Part shown: positions 1-8,657 of the stretch, one piece after another | How the letters are laid out: each line of letters starts with the position of its first letter | Numbering within the stretch: the first letter of the stretch is position 1 | Notes under the pieces: generated by a model | What the model saw: only the letters and a program-made list of their open reading frames with translations | Database searches by the model: none | Told to the model about the DNA's origin: nothing | Position numbers and translations under genes: made by a program | Source of the DNA: DMER64 sp041652255 | GTDB taxonomy: Bacteria > Bacteroidota > Bacteroidia > Bacteroidales > UBA932 | Assembly: GCA_041652255.1 (NCBI GenBank) | Contig: JBAZHT010000017.1 | Location: 1-28,971, forward strand | Length of the DNA stretch: 28,971 nucleotides | Direction: 5' to 3'

Positions 1-257
1 ACCAGGGGCAGTTTTGTGGGGTTTTTGCCCCTGGTGCTTCTGGGTGAGCCATTTCCAATTTTGTAAATTACACTGGATGTGGCATTTGATAAAATTCGCA
101 TTTTTTGAAAATCACGACCAGGGGCAGTTTTGTGGGGTTTTTGCCCCTGGTCAGCCCTAAATCCGCCCCACTAGGGGCAGTTTTGTGGGGTTTTTGCCCC
201 TGGTCAGCTCAAAATCATACCCACCAGGTGCACTTTTGCCCTGTTTTCGTACCTGGT
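1..257. repeat. Array of four 35-nt hairpin repeats, three on a 53-nt period
   Basis: Copies lie at 1-35, 117-151, 170-204 and 223-257. Copies 1 and 2 are identical over 35 nt, copy 3 has one change, and copy 4 is diverged but keeps its ends complementary. Each unit starts ACCAGGGGCA and ends TGCCCCTGGT, giving a perfect 10-bp stem around a 15-nt T/G-rich loop; copy 3 has one mismatch, and copy 4 has the 7-bp stem ACCAGGT/ACCTGGT. Copies 2, 3 and 4 start exactly 53 nt apart. Their 18-nt linkers match at about 13 of 18 positions, so the true tandem unit is 53 nt. The array lies just after the stop codon of the minus-strand PEP-binding gene and may continue left of the window. It resembles repetitive extragenic palindromes; a role in termination or mRNA 3'-end protection is inference. 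Confidence 0.85.
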
Positions 258-269
258 CAGGATTTGTAA

Positions 270-3224
270 TTATTGGGGAGGGATTACGATGCCTTTGCGC
301 AACCGTCCGTCGGCATTAATGGTAAGTTCCTTAGGGAACCTTACGGCTCTTATGGCATCGCTGTCATACCAGGCGTCCATTTTGTTGAGAAATTGTTCAT
401 TGAACACTCCTTCACCGCGGAAAGGCTTTACATTCATATATCCCACTCCAAGGGATGTTAGGTTATGAAAGAAGTGGGTTCCTTCGCTGGGATCTACCTG
501 GAAGTTTTCCAGGCTGCATTCCACGATTACACGTGCTTCAGAAATATTGTTCCAGTTTATGGGTATTCCAAGCCAGGGATCTGAGGATCCCCACCTTCCC
601 GGACCTATTAGAACGTAGGTATGACGTTCTTCCTTCATTTTTCGGTTCAGTACTTCCAGTTCTTGTGCATATCCTATGGTATTGCGGCTGTCAAACACAT
701 TGGTACGTACGTATACCACATCAGTAACTCCTTCAATATCACCAGGTCCCAGTACATTTTCCGAATAGATAATGGCTTTTTGTATGGTTGCCTCTTCCCA
801 ATTGAATTCGGTGTTTTCTCCATAATCGGTAATGGGACGGACCTGCAATAAGTTAAATAAGGCATCGTGACCGGCTGGTACATCCATGTCAACGGCAAAT
901 TCAATTTCAACGTGACAACGCATTTCGTTGCGGCAGATCTCCAACAGATCTTTGAGAACGTTTGCCAGCGGTATGGTATCATTCTGGAGGATGTTATCAA
1001 AGGTGATTACCCTGCGGCCTTTCAGATGCGTTCCGGGCACCAGGATGTCGTTGTCCATATCCCAGGTGGAGGCCACGTGGCTGATGTTGCGAAAGGCCGA
1101 TGACTCGGCAATGGAAAATTTACGGATATTCACTCCGTCGTCAATGGAAGTTTTGAATTGTTCCGGACTCAGGTTTAGCGCGTACATGACGTTTTGAGTC
1201 TCGTTCAGGGCACTTTTGGGATTCATGGTCTGCATAACGTGGCGGGGATATTGTGGCGAAAAGCGTAATGCCCTGCCTCCCTCCACAACCAGTTTTCCCA
1301 GGCCGTAGGCCAGATTAACGATCCCGTCTTCCGGCTTTTCGTGGCCGACGGGATAATAATTCACGGAACGTGCCAGTCCTGATAAAGTAGGAAAGAAAAA
1401 CCCGTTTTCTTCCGTTCCGCAAAGGGTTTGTATAACCAGGGCCATTTTTTCTTCACTAAGCAGATTGGCCGTTGTTTGTATGTAATTGCGGCTGGCGGCA
1501 AAAAAGACCGAAGCATAGACACTCTTGACAGCTTTGCTCAGAAGCCTCAACATCTGATCCTTGTTTTCCGTCAAAGGCAACATATAGGTAGAATAAATAC
1601 CGGCAAAAGGCTGGAAAAGTGAATCTTCCAACTTAGAGCTGGATCTGACGGCCAGGGGTTTATTCACCTTGTCCAAAAAGATCCTTAGTTGGTTCTGCAT
1701 TTCTATGGGCAGGCGTGAACTGACAAATTCAGAAAGGATCTCTTCATCGGTTATACCTTCTGTGTTGACTACATATCGCAACCCGTTGTCGACCATGAAG
1801 GTGTCAAAATAATCGGCTGCTATGACAACGGTCTGGGGTATGGTCACAAAAACCCCTTTGTATTTGTGACTGAGGTTGTATTTTACCAAAAGTCTGTTCA
1901 GAAAAGCCAGTCCACGTGCTTTACCTCCCAGTGAACCTTCTCCAATACGGGCAAAGGTGATGTAACGGCTGTAAGTGTCTTTGTCAAAACGGGCTATCAC
2001 TCCCTGCCCGTTGACATAACGGTATTCCTTGATCAGGGCAATGATGAATTCCCGCAATTCCGACACGTTTTCAAAATCAGATGGTATGGCATCCCTGATG
2101 GGTCTGGCCAGGTTGAAGAGTCCCCTGGCAAACAGCCATTTTGAGAGCCTGTTCCGGGAAGTATGGTAAAGCAGTTCCTTGTCGGGGATCTGCTTGATAA
2201 GCGATTGAAGTTCGCGAAGGTTTTTGGCCCGTGCGATTTCTTCACCTGTAGCCATGTTGCGTACCACAAAGTCCCCGAAAGCGAATTCTTCGCCGATGTA
2301 TTCGCTGAGTTCCATCAGGAGCGCCTTGGAATCTTTCATTAAAAACCCAACGCCGAGTTCTTGGGCTACCTTGCGCATGCTTTGCTGGGAAGATTGTAGC
2401 AGGATCGGCATCTGGGGATCGTCTTCCCGGATCATACGGCACAGATCTATTCCTGCGTCCAGTTTTTCGGTATCGGAAGGGTCGTTCTTGTGCAGGATGA
2501 ATCCCACATCCGAGATGACTCCCAGCAGGTTGTTCTTGTATTTTTCGTAATGGGCCACGGCATCTTCGTAATTGGTAGCCAGAAAGATCTTGGGACGGGC
2601 TCTTTTGCGTGTTTTTTGCTGCTGGTCGTTGAGGGTTTCTTTCAAAAATTCGGCACTTTGCTTAAGGACAAGTTTGTATATGGCAGGGAGGTAGGTGGAA
2701 TAATACCGTACCGAATCTTCTACAAGCAGTATGCATTGCACTCCCGAATGCAGGATGTCCTCCTCGGCATTCATGGTATCTTCCAAAAGTTTGACAATGG
2801 CCAGGATGAGGTCTGCGTTTCCGTGCCAGCTGAAAATGTAATTGATGGCAGAGCAGTCTTCCTGTTCTATGCGGTTTTTGAATTCCCTGGAGTAATTGGA
2901 CAGCAGGACGATGGGGGTGTCAGAACCTTCCAGGCGTAAATTGCGAGCAAAACTGAACACATCCATGTCGCCTATGTTGAACATGCAGATGATCAGATCA
3001 AAATCTTCTCCTTTATGAAGCAACGTACGGGCTTCATCCGATGTGGTTACCCAGGAAAATGAAGGCGGGTTGCTGATATTCAGATCGCTGTATTCTTTTT
3101 GGATCTGGACATCTATCTGTCCGTCCTCTTCCAGTATGTAAGCGTCGTAACTGCTGCATATCATAAGGATACGCCGTATACGCTTTTCCATCAACTGTGT
3201 GTAATCCGGGCTGTAAAATTGCAT
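270..3224 (-). CDS. Two-receiver PEP/pyruvate-binding (PPDK N-terminal-like) protein
   Basis: This 984-residue cytoplasmic protein has three parts. Residues about 18-150 form a receiver-like domain whose phosphoacceptor position looks lost (IICMFNIGDMD where an Asp is expected). Residues about 161-310 form a second receiver that keeps E169/D170, D239 and K297, the usual acidic pocket, phosphoacceptor and lysine. From about 425 onward is a PEP synthase/PPDK-type nucleotide-binding domain, with GGKARGLAFLN at 433-443, AVRSSSKLED at 525-534 and FAGIYSTY at 540-547. I find neither the phosphohistidine domain (GG-T-H signature) nor the PEP-binding barrel of true PEP synthase, so a complete PEP synthase reaction is unlikely. 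Databases often call such proteins PEP synthase. It is the last gene of the long minus-strand series and is followed by the hairpin array. A phosphorylation-controlled kinase or phosphotransferase is inference. Confidence 0.85.
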   Translation of the reverse strand: MQFYSPDYTQLMEKRIRRILMICSSYDAYILEEDGQIDVQIQKEYSDLNISNPPSFSWVTTSDEARTLLHKGEDFDLIICMFNIGDMDVFSFARNLRLEGSDTPIVLLSNYSREFKNRIEQEDCSAINYIFSWHGNADLILAIVKLLEDTMNAEEDILHSGVQCILLVEDSVRYYSTYLPAIYKLVLKQSAEFLKETLNDQQQKTRKRARPKIFLATNYEDAVAHYEKYKNNLLGVISDVGFILHKNDPSDTEKLDAGIDLCRMIREDDPQMPILLQSSQQSMRKVAQELGVGFLMKDSKALLMELSEYIGEEFAFGDFVVRNMATGEEIARAKNLRELQSLIKQIPDKELLYHTSRNRLSKWLFARGLFNLARPIRDAIPSDFENVSELREFIIALIKEYRYVNGQGVIARFDKDTYSRYITFARIGEGSLGGKARGLAFLNRLLVKYNLSHKYKGVFVTIPQTVVIAADYFDTFMVDNGLRYVVNTEGITDEEILSEFVSSRLPIEMQNQLRIFLDKVNKPLAVRSSSKLEDSLFQPFAGIYSTYMLPLTENKDQMLRLLSKAVKSVYASVFFAASRNYIQTTANLLSEEKMALVIQTLCGTEENGFFFPTLSGLARSVNYYPVGHEKPEDGIVNLAYGLGKLVVEGGRALRFSPQYPRHVMQTMNPKSALNETQNVMYALNLSPEQFKTSIDDGVNIRKFSIAESSAFRNISHVASTWDMDNDILVPGTHLKGRRVITFDNILQNDTIPLANVLKDLLEICRNEMRCHVEIEFAVDMDVPAGHDALFNLLQVRPITDYGENTEFNWEEATIQKAIIYSENVLGPGDIEGVTDVVYVRTNVFDSRNTIGYAQELEVLNRKMKEERHTYVLIGPGRWGSSDPWLGIPINWNNISEARVIVECSLENFQVDPSEGTHFFHNLTSLGVGYMNVKPFRGEGVFNEQFLNKMDAWYDSDAIRAVRFPKELTINADGRLRKGIVIPPQ

Positions 3225-3244
3225 AGGCTTGGTATTTCCCTGTA

Positions 3245-3427
3245 TTAAAACAAACGGGGATGGTCTTCTTCCAGTTTCCTGAGTATGGTGCCGATAATGG
3301 CTTCGCGGTACATACGGGAACGTACCTTAATGTTGTATTTTTCACAAAAATGGTCTATCACTGCCATTTCCCGGTCGTTAAAACTTACGACTGTTTTATG
3401 GATACGAGGGGGTATCTTTTCTTTCAA
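3245..3427 (-). CDS. Small ribbon-helix-helix-like protein (60 aa), TTG start
   Basis: This is a short basic protein with the strand-helix-helix layout of Arc/MetJ-type DNA-binding proteins: a conserved-looking strand KTVVSFNDREM, then two predicted helices (AVIDHFCEKYN and SRMYREAIIGTILRKLEE). The start is TTG at 3427, which overlaps the stop codon of the upstream lipoprotein gene as TTGA; the first in-frame ATG is residue 21 and would remove the strand. The gene lies 20 nt before the PEP-binding protein gene, so it is probably cotranscribed with it. A regulator or small partner of that protein is possible but not shown. The fold assignment rests on pattern only, and I do not recognise a named family. 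Confidence 0.6.
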   Translation of the reverse strand: MKEKIPPRIHKTVVSFNDREMAVIDHFCEKYNIKVRSRMYREAIIGTILRKLEEDHPRLF

Positions 3428-4371
3428 AACAGCAGTTTTTGTTTTTTCCGATCCTGCAGAAGTTCGCTGTAATATTTTGCTTCCGGCAGATCAAATGTTT
3501 TCTGTGACAAGTCCAGCCATTTCTGTGCCAATTCAAAATTTCCCTGCATTTCGCAGGCCAGTGCCAAATTGAAAGCAGCGCAGGCTACTTCCTTGGCGTT
3601 GGTACCTTTTACCAGCTCCATCCATATCTTCATGGCCTCATCCCAGGCAAAGGCCAGGGCATGATTATAAGCCAGGTTCCAATCTCTTTTTTCGTAAACG
3701 TATATTACCCTGTCCTGCGTTTCCCACTGGTCCACGAACGTTTCTGCAAGTTCTTTGGCAAAAAATTCTGATGCCCTTTGAAGGTCCTGGAAAGCCGAAG
3801 ACGGGATTGAAACGGTTTCATTTTCGGAGGGGATCCACACTTCCCAGGCAACGGTATCGCGCAGGGGAATGTACTTAATAAACTGAACCTTTTCGGCATC
3901 GTAAACCCTTACCACAGAAGTGAAGGGGGCCATCAGGTAGTGCAATTTGTAATCGTCTTCCACCCGGGAAACTTCCCGGCTATAGAAACCGCCAATTTCT
4001 ACGCTGTCTACCATGAAGACCAGGTTGGTCCCGGTTTCCAGAGCCAGCCGGTGTACGTAATCGGGCTGTTCCAGCGTTCCCAATGCTTCCGATCCGGTAT
4101 AATGACTGAAAACAGGCACCGATCCGGAAGCAAGGTATGCCTCCGAGGCAAGGGCATCTGCCAGTGACTGGGAAAAATTATGTAAAAGCACCGAGTCGGT
4201 TACAGATACCGAATCGTATTGGGGCGTGAAGACAGCCATTTCCCTGCCCATGATATTGATGGGCCTGGTAGCCGGGAGCCTCACGTCTACTTCCATTATG
4301 TTGATCAGGGGACCGCATGAACTCAATATGAGTAAAACAGAAAGAAGTCCGGTAGTACGTATGGCTTTCAT
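3424..4371 (-). CDS. DUF6340-type lipoprotein (315 aa)
   Basis: The N-terminus is a lipoprotein signal: a charged MKAIR start, a hydrophobic stretch, and the lipobox LSSC with Cys19 or so as the lipid-modified residue. The export signal and the later part match the DUF6340 family of Bacteroidota, with the characteristic DVRLPATRPINIMGREMAVF segment near residue 28. The C-terminal third (from about residue 225) reads like tetratricopeptide helices (AYNHALAFAWDEAMKIW, AAFNLALACEMQGNFELAQKW). The protein probably sits on the periplasmic face or the outer membrane; its biochemical role is unknown. It lies between fabG (31 nt upstream) and the small TTG-start gene, which overlaps its stop codon. 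Confidence 0.8.
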   Translation of the reverse strand: MKAIRTTGLLSVLLILSSCGPLINIMEVDVRLPATRPINIMGREMAVFTPQYDSVSVTDSVLLHNFSQSLADALASEAYLASGSVPVFSHYTGSEALGTLEQPDYVHRLALETGTNLVFMVDSVEIGGFYSREVSRVEDDYKLHYLMAPFTSVVRVYDAEKVQFIKYIPLRDTVAWEVWIPSENETVSIPSSAFQDLQRASEFFAKELAETFVDQWETQDRVIYVYEKRDWNLAYNHALAFAWDEAMKIWMELVKGTNAKEVACAAFNLALACEMQGNFELAQKWLDLSQKTFDLPEAKYYSELLQDRKKQKLLF

Positions 4372-4402
4372 ATCTCTTTGATTTAATTTTATTATGTCTT
4401 AT

Positions 4403-5149
4403 TTATGTATGCATTCCACCGCAAACGGGAATAACCTGTCCGCTGACGTAAGAGGCCATATCCGACCCCAGGAAGACACATACGTTGGCTACGTCCCGGG
4501 GTGTCCCTCCCCTTCTTAAAGGAATGGTATCTGTCCAGGACTTCCGTACGGCTTCAGAAAGCTGGTCGGTCATATCGCTGACAATAAATCCCGGAGCTAC
4601 GGCATTGGCCCGTATGCCCCTTGGGCCTAGTTCTTTGGCTACTGATTTTGTCAGAGCAATGAGTCCGGCTTTGGAAGCCGAGTAATTGGTTTGACCTGCA
4701 TTACCGGACAAGCCTACGACAGAACTCATGTTTATGATACTCCCGCCTTTTTGTTTGACCATAACCGGTGCCAGGGCATGAATAAAATTAAAAGCGGATT
4801 TCAAATTCACGTCCAGCACCATGTCCCATTGTTGTTCGGACATGCGTAATACCAGGTTGTCGCGCGTTATACCGGCGTTGTTCACCAAAATATCAATACG
4901 TCCGAATTCCTGCATGACTTGTTCCACTACCCGGTGTGTTTCTTCAAAAGATGCGGCGTTGGAAGCATAAGCAATGGCTTTCACTCCCAATGAGCGGATC
5001 TCTTCCAATGTTTCGATGGCCTGTTCGTCAATTTTCAGATCAGTAAAAGCGACATCGGCTCCGTGGCGGGCCATTTCTATGGCAACGGCTTTCCCTATCC
5101 CGCGAGATGCCCCTGTGATCAGTACTTTTTTGTCTTTTAGTAATTGCAT
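4403..5149 (-). CDS. fabG: 3-oxoacyl-[ACP] reductase
   Basis: This is a short-chain dehydrogenase of 248 residues, the normal length for FabG, which reduces 3-oxoacyl-ACP with NADPH in fatty acid elongation. The cofactor motif TGASRGIG lies at 12-19, the NNAG motif at 90-93, and the catalytic set at N115, S143, Y156 and K160. S143 and Y156 have the same 13-residue spacing as in E. coli FabG. The C-terminal VSGQVIPVCGGMHT also fits the family. The gene begins 16 nt after rimO. Other SDR reductases share these motifs, so substrate specificity is inferred from overall similarity rather than from a fab cluster, which is absent here. Confidence 0.88.
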   Translation of the reverse strand: MQLLKDKKVLITGASRGIGKAVAIEMARHGADVAFTDLKIDEQAIETLEEIRSLGVKAIAYASNAASFEETHRVVEQVMQEFGRIDILVNNAGITRDNLVLRMSEQQWDMVLDVNLKSAFNFIHALAPVMVKQKGGSIINMSSVVGLSGNAGQTNYSASKAGLIALTKSVAKELGPRGIRANAVAPGFIVSDMTDQLSEAVRKSWTDTIPLRRGGTPRDVANVCVFLGSDMASYVSGQVIPVCGGMHT

Positions 5150-5165
5150 ATCAATGTTTTCTTAA

Positions 5166-6488
5166 TTATTCCTTTATCAATTGGGCATATAGGTCGTATT
5201 CATCTGCTTTCGTTATCCGGGCTTTGACGAAAGACCCCGGTGCTACTTCCGGTAGGTTTTCCAGGATTACCTGTCCGTCTACTTCCGGCGCTTCGTATTG
5301 TGTTCTTCCCAATACCGTAACCCGGTTATCCGTCTCTTCCGTGATGAGGTAATCGGTCAATACGCTGCAGCGTGTCCCTACCCTGGACTGATTGTAAGCA
5401 AAGGATATGCCTTTTTGCAGCTCCATTAACCGGGCATACCTTTCCTTTTTTACTTTCTGAGAGACCTCGTCTTTCAGGTATTTTGCCCCGTAAGTACCCT
5501 CTTCCCGGGAATACATAAAAGCCCCCATTCGCTCAAACCGGGCCTCCTTTACAAAGTCGGTCAATTCCCGGAATTCTTTTTCGCCTTCTCCCGGATGACC
5601 AACCATTAGCGTTGTGCGTACACAAATGCCCGGTACGAATTTACGAAAATCTTCCAGCAATTGTAACGTTTGTGCTTTTGTTGTGTTACGGCGCATGGCA
5701 GAAAGTACCTGGTCCGATATGTGTTGGAGGGGAATATCTATGTATTGACAAATTTTCCTTTCGGTTCCCATAAGTCTTAGAACGTCCCGTGGAAAACCTT
5801 GCGGATAGGTATACAAAAGGCGTATCCATTCAATAGAATCAATCCGGCAAAGATCTTCCATAAGGGTTGCCAGTTCACGCTTTCCATAAAGATCCACTCC
5901 GTAGAAACTGGTATCCTGGGCTATAAGAACCAATTCCCTGACCCCTTGTCCGGCCAGTAAGCGGGCTTCCTTTACCAGGTCTTCTTTGGGACGGGAGATG
6001 TGTTTTCCCCGTATCAGGGGGATGGCACAATAAGCGCATCCACGGTCACAACCTTCGCTGAGTTTCAGGTAGGCGTAATGGGCCGGGGTTGACAAGAACC
6101 GTTGTGCAGCCATACGGGGATCGTACTGAACCCCTAAAGCAGCGGTTATCAGTGGAATATCATTAACGCCAAAAAGCGCATCGGTTTCAGGGATCTCCTT
6201 TTCCAGTTCTTTTTTATAACGTTGTGACAGACAACCCATTACCATTACCTTCCCAATTCTTCCCCTTTGTTTTTCCTGTAAGGCTTCCAGGATGTAATCT
6301 ATGGATTCCTTTTTGGCATCGTGAATGAAGCCGCATGTATTTATGATCAATACATCCAGGGGATAATCTTCTTCAACGGCATCGGGAATGACTTCCCATC
6401 CTCCCGCTTCCAGCTGGTGCATGAGGTGTTCACTGTCCACGCGGTTTTTGGAACAGCCTAGTGTATAGACAGAGACCTTTCCCGTCAT
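5166..6488 (-). CDS. rimO: Ribosomal protein S12 methylthiotransferase
   Basis: RimO is a radical-SAM enzyme that adds a methylthio group to an aspartate of ribosomal protein S12. The 440-residue protein has the three expected parts. The N-terminal MTTase domain opens with YTLGCSKNRVDSEHLM and supplies the auxiliary-cluster cysteines (LGCSKN, NTCGF, MGCLSQ). The radical-SAM core carries SEGCDRGCAYCAIP, a CxxxCxxC motif. The C-terminal TRAM-like domain includes VLTDYLITEETDNRVTVLGRTQYEAPEVDG split over its strands. The distinctive GCSKNRVDSE start separates RimO from MiaB. It follows the DUF5606 gene by 10 nt in the operon. Confidence 0.93.
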   Translation of the reverse strand: MTGKVSVYTLGCSKNRVDSEHLMHQLEAGGWEVIPDAVEEDYPLDVLIINTCGFIHDAKKESIDYILEALQEKQRGRIGKVMVMGCLSQRYKKELEKEIPETDALFGVNDIPLITAALGVQYDPRMAAQRFLSTPAHYAYLKLSEGCDRGCAYCAIPLIRGKHISRPKEDLVKEARLLAGQGVRELVLIAQDTSFYGVDLYGKRELATLMEDLCRIDSIEWIRLLYTYPQGFPRDVLRLMGTERKICQYIDIPLQHISDQVLSAMRRNTTKAQTLQLLEDFRKFVPGICVRTTLMVGHPGEGEKEFRELTDFVKEARFERMGAFMYSREEGTYGAKYLKDEVSQKVKKERYARLMELQKGISFAYNQSRVGTRCSVLTDYLITEETDNRVTVLGRTQYEAPEVDGQVILENLPEVAPGSFVKARITKADEYDLYAQLIKE

Positions 6489-6498
6489 CCCCGGGGAT

Positions 6499-7077
6499 TT
6501 ATTTTTGTGTGGTATGTTTCATTACCGGTTTGGGAGCTTTTGCCCCGGTAGTTTTTGGAGCTTTTGTTCCTGCAGGTTTCTGAACTTTTGCGGATTTTGT
6601 CGCCGATATCTTTGACTCGGGCTTTGCCTCTGCCATATGTTTCTCGGTCCCTTCCGGGATAGAACTATCTTCTTCTTCAGGATTTTCAAAGTCCAGGGCA
6701 TCGGCCGTTTTCAGAATATTATACCAATCCAGTACTTTCTTCATGTGTGAAGGGTAGAAACGGTTTTTGTCGTACTGGGGGATCACCTTGTCAAAGAATC
6801 CGGCCATTTCCTCGGCCGTGGATTTGGGGTCCGGTGCAGGATCTTCTTTCAAAAGATCCTTCATTTGCATAAAAACATCCTGCAGCTTCAATTCGTCTTC
6901 CAGTGTTGTATAAACTGAAATATCTGACAATGAGGTCATGCGCGCACTGGGGCCCATCCATTTTCTGGTTTTGTCTGTCATGGATTCTACGACCACACCC
7001 CCGTTGCTTTGGGCTATGTAACGGTAAAGGCCGGGGTGTCCTCCTATGGAGAGAATTTTAGTAAGATCCGTTTTCAT
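6499..7077 (-). CDS. DUF5606-family protein with Lys/Ala/Pro-rich tail (192 aa)
   Basis: The N-terminal two thirds match the Bacteroidota DUF5606 family: DLTKILSIGGHPGLYRYIAQ, then a strand-rich stretch (GGVVVESM) and LSDISVYTT, followed by a helical segment up to about residue 135. The tail from about 140 is low complexity and basic, with repeats of the type K-x-x-G-x-K-A-P-K (AGTKAPK, TGAKAPK). Such tails often contact nucleic acid or the ribosome, but that is only inference. No molecular function is known to me. Its start overlaps the end of coaE by 20 nt, which suggests translational coupling. Confidence 0.82.
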   Translation of the reverse strand: MKTDLTKILSIGGHPGLYRYIAQSNGGVVVESMTDKTRKWMGPSARMTSLSDISVYTTLEDELKLQDVFMQMKDLLKEDPAPDPKSTAEEMAGFFDKVIPQYDKNRFYPSHMKKVLDWYNILKTADALDFENPEEEDSSIPEGTEKHMAEAKPESKISATKSAKVQKPAGTKAPKTTGAKAPKPVMKHTTQK

Positions 7078-7678
7078 GATTATGTTTGGTTAATTGTATC
7101 ATTTCATCGTGAACTGCCAGAACTCGGGGCAATAACGGTTGTGTTTCGTCCGAAACGATTATAAAATCGGCTCCGGATTCCCTTTGACAGTCGGTCCATT
7201 GTTTATCCATCCTGTTCAGCACAGACTGCCTGTGGCTGTTGTCCCGGCCCGAGGCCCTTTGCAGACGCAGTTCCTTATTCGCAGAGACGGTCAGTACTTT
7301 TGTGGTATGAAAAGGCGGGTCCATTTCCAGGAGGATGGCACTTTCAAATATCACATAAGGGGCATTTGTATTAGCGGCCCATTTTAAAAAATCGCGCACT
7401 ACGTAAGGATGTACCAGTGTGTTGACTTTTTTAAGGAGACTGTGGTCGCTGAATATCAGGGATGCCATAACCCGGGTATCCGGTTCTCCGTCCCGGTATA
7501 TATTGGGTCCCAGTAAATTTGTCAAAGCTTCCTTCAACTCTTCGTTTTCCCGGTAAAGCAATTTTGTGCGTGCATCTGAATCGTAACATGGAATACCCAG
7601 GGCAGTAAAAATGCGAGTGACATAGCTTTTACCACTGCCTATGCCCCCCGTAATACCGAGTGTAATTAGTGTTTCCAT
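7058..7678 (-). CDS. coaE: Dephospho-CoA kinase
   Basis: CoaE phosphorylates dephospho-CoA in the last step of coenzyme A synthesis. The 206-residue length is normal for the family. The P-loop GGIGSGKS lies at residues 11-18. Other expected elements are GIPCYDSDARTK for substrate binding, HPYVVRDF, and the lid region RLQRASGRDNSHRQSVLNRM with the conserved arginines. The gene starts 3 nt after the stop codon of the YbbR-like gene and overlaps the start of the DUF5606 gene. The order nusB-yajC-ybbR-coaE is, to my knowledge, a common arrangement in Bacteroidota. Confidence 0.93.
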   Translation of the reverse strand: METLITLGITGGIGSGKSYVTRIFTALGIPCYDSDARTKLLYRENEELKEALTNLLGPNIYRDGEPDTRVMASLIFSDHSLLKKVNTLVHPYVVRDFLKWAANTNAPYVIFESAILLEMDPPFHTTKVLTVSANKELRLQRASGRDNSHRQSVLNRMDKQWTDCQRESGADFIIVSDETQPLLPRVLAVHDEMIQLTKHNHENGSY

Positions 7679-7681
7679 TTT

Positions 7682-8626
7682 TTAGTAACGATTCTGGATA
7701 ATGCCGTCCACAAATTGGGGCATCATAGTTATGTGACTGATCATAGGGGGAGAAGCCTCCAATACGGGGATGATCTTTCCACTTTCTTTTTGGACAAAGT
7801 CTTTGTAATCAACCACAAGACGAAAGTCGTCTGGAGAGATTACGGATGCATCGTGAAACGGGCACCGGAATTGAATGGTCACCACATCGGGCAAAACAAA
7901 AAGTTCCCTTCGGTAAGGGACGTTCCGCGTTGTCACCGGAACCTCGAAGGACAATTCCACGTACCTCCTTACAGGGATCCTGTATTCCGCCTCGGTATGT
8001 GATAACCGGGTGTTTTCGGGAATTTCCAGACGGGCAATACCCTCCACGCTTTGAGAAAGATTGCCCAAGGTGATTTTCCGCGTTTTTACTTCTTCTATGA
8101 TCTCCAGATAAGATTCCCTGGCATATACCAACACGCTGTCAGGTGTCAGCCTGACAGGTTCAAAGGACATATACTGGGGGTCATATGAGATGTCTGAAAC
8201 AAAACGCACCGGTACTTTCCTGAAATGTTCGCGGGGATACCTCAGGCGAATGGTATCGCTCAGTATGGTTTCCAATACCAGGTCAGTACCCAGGGCATTG
8301 TTTACCAGGTTGTCGATATTATCCGAAAGAAGGTAAAATTCATCATCACTGCCGGGAATTTCATGCATAAGTTCCCGCTCGGCAAAAAAAGCTACCGGCG
8401 GAATCTTTTTACGCCATGTATTGCGGATAATGTAAAACCCCCTGGCCGTGCCTCTTATGAAAAGTGTGTTGTCGGGACGGGAAATATTGGTGCGACCTTC
8501 CAGATTGGTTTCCACTTCCAGAGGAAACCGGAAATAGGCGGTGTATTCATTGGATAATGTGTAGACCACCCAAAGGAAAAAAGCTGTGAGTATACACAGT
8601 ATCAATACCAATCTGGAACGTTTCAT
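7682..8626 (-). CDS. YbbR-like domain membrane-anchored protein
   Basis: The start is placed at the ATG at 8626 (MKRSRLVLILC). This puts a single transmembrane segment (residues about 5-25) at the N-terminus and avoids a 38-nt overlap with yajC that the longest frame would require. The resulting 314-residue protein has a short cytoplasmic end, one membrane helix and a large periplasmic part built of beta-rich repeats of the YbbR type (for example PVRFVSDISYDPQYMSFEP and the following PDSVLVYARESYLE). YbbR proteins in Firmicutes act with diadenylate cyclase CdaA, but no cdaA lies here. The role in this lineage is unknown. Confidence 0.8.
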   Translation of the reverse strand: MKRSRLVLILCILTAFFLWVVYTLSNEYTAYFRFPLEVETNLEGRTNISRPDNTLFIRGTARGFYIIRNTWRKKIPPVAFFAERELMHEIPGSDDEFYLLSDNIDNLVNNALGTDLVLETILSDTIRLRYPREHFRKVPVRFVSDISYDPQYMSFEPVRLTPDSVLVYARESYLEIIEEVKTRKITLGNLSQSVEGIARLEIPENTRLSHTEAEYRIPVRRYVELSFEVPVTTRNVPYRRELFVLPDVVTIQFRCPFHDASVISPDDFRLVVDYKDFVQKESGKIIPVLEASPPMISHITMMPQFVDGIIQNRY

Positions 8627-8657
8627 AAGCCATACTTTTGTAAGGCATTTGTTAGTC

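Noticed and set aside
117..257. Regularly spaced 35-nt repeats that could be taken for a CRISPR array
   Set aside because: The spacers are only 18 nt and are similar to each other, the repeats are near-perfect palindromes, and no cas gene is nearby.
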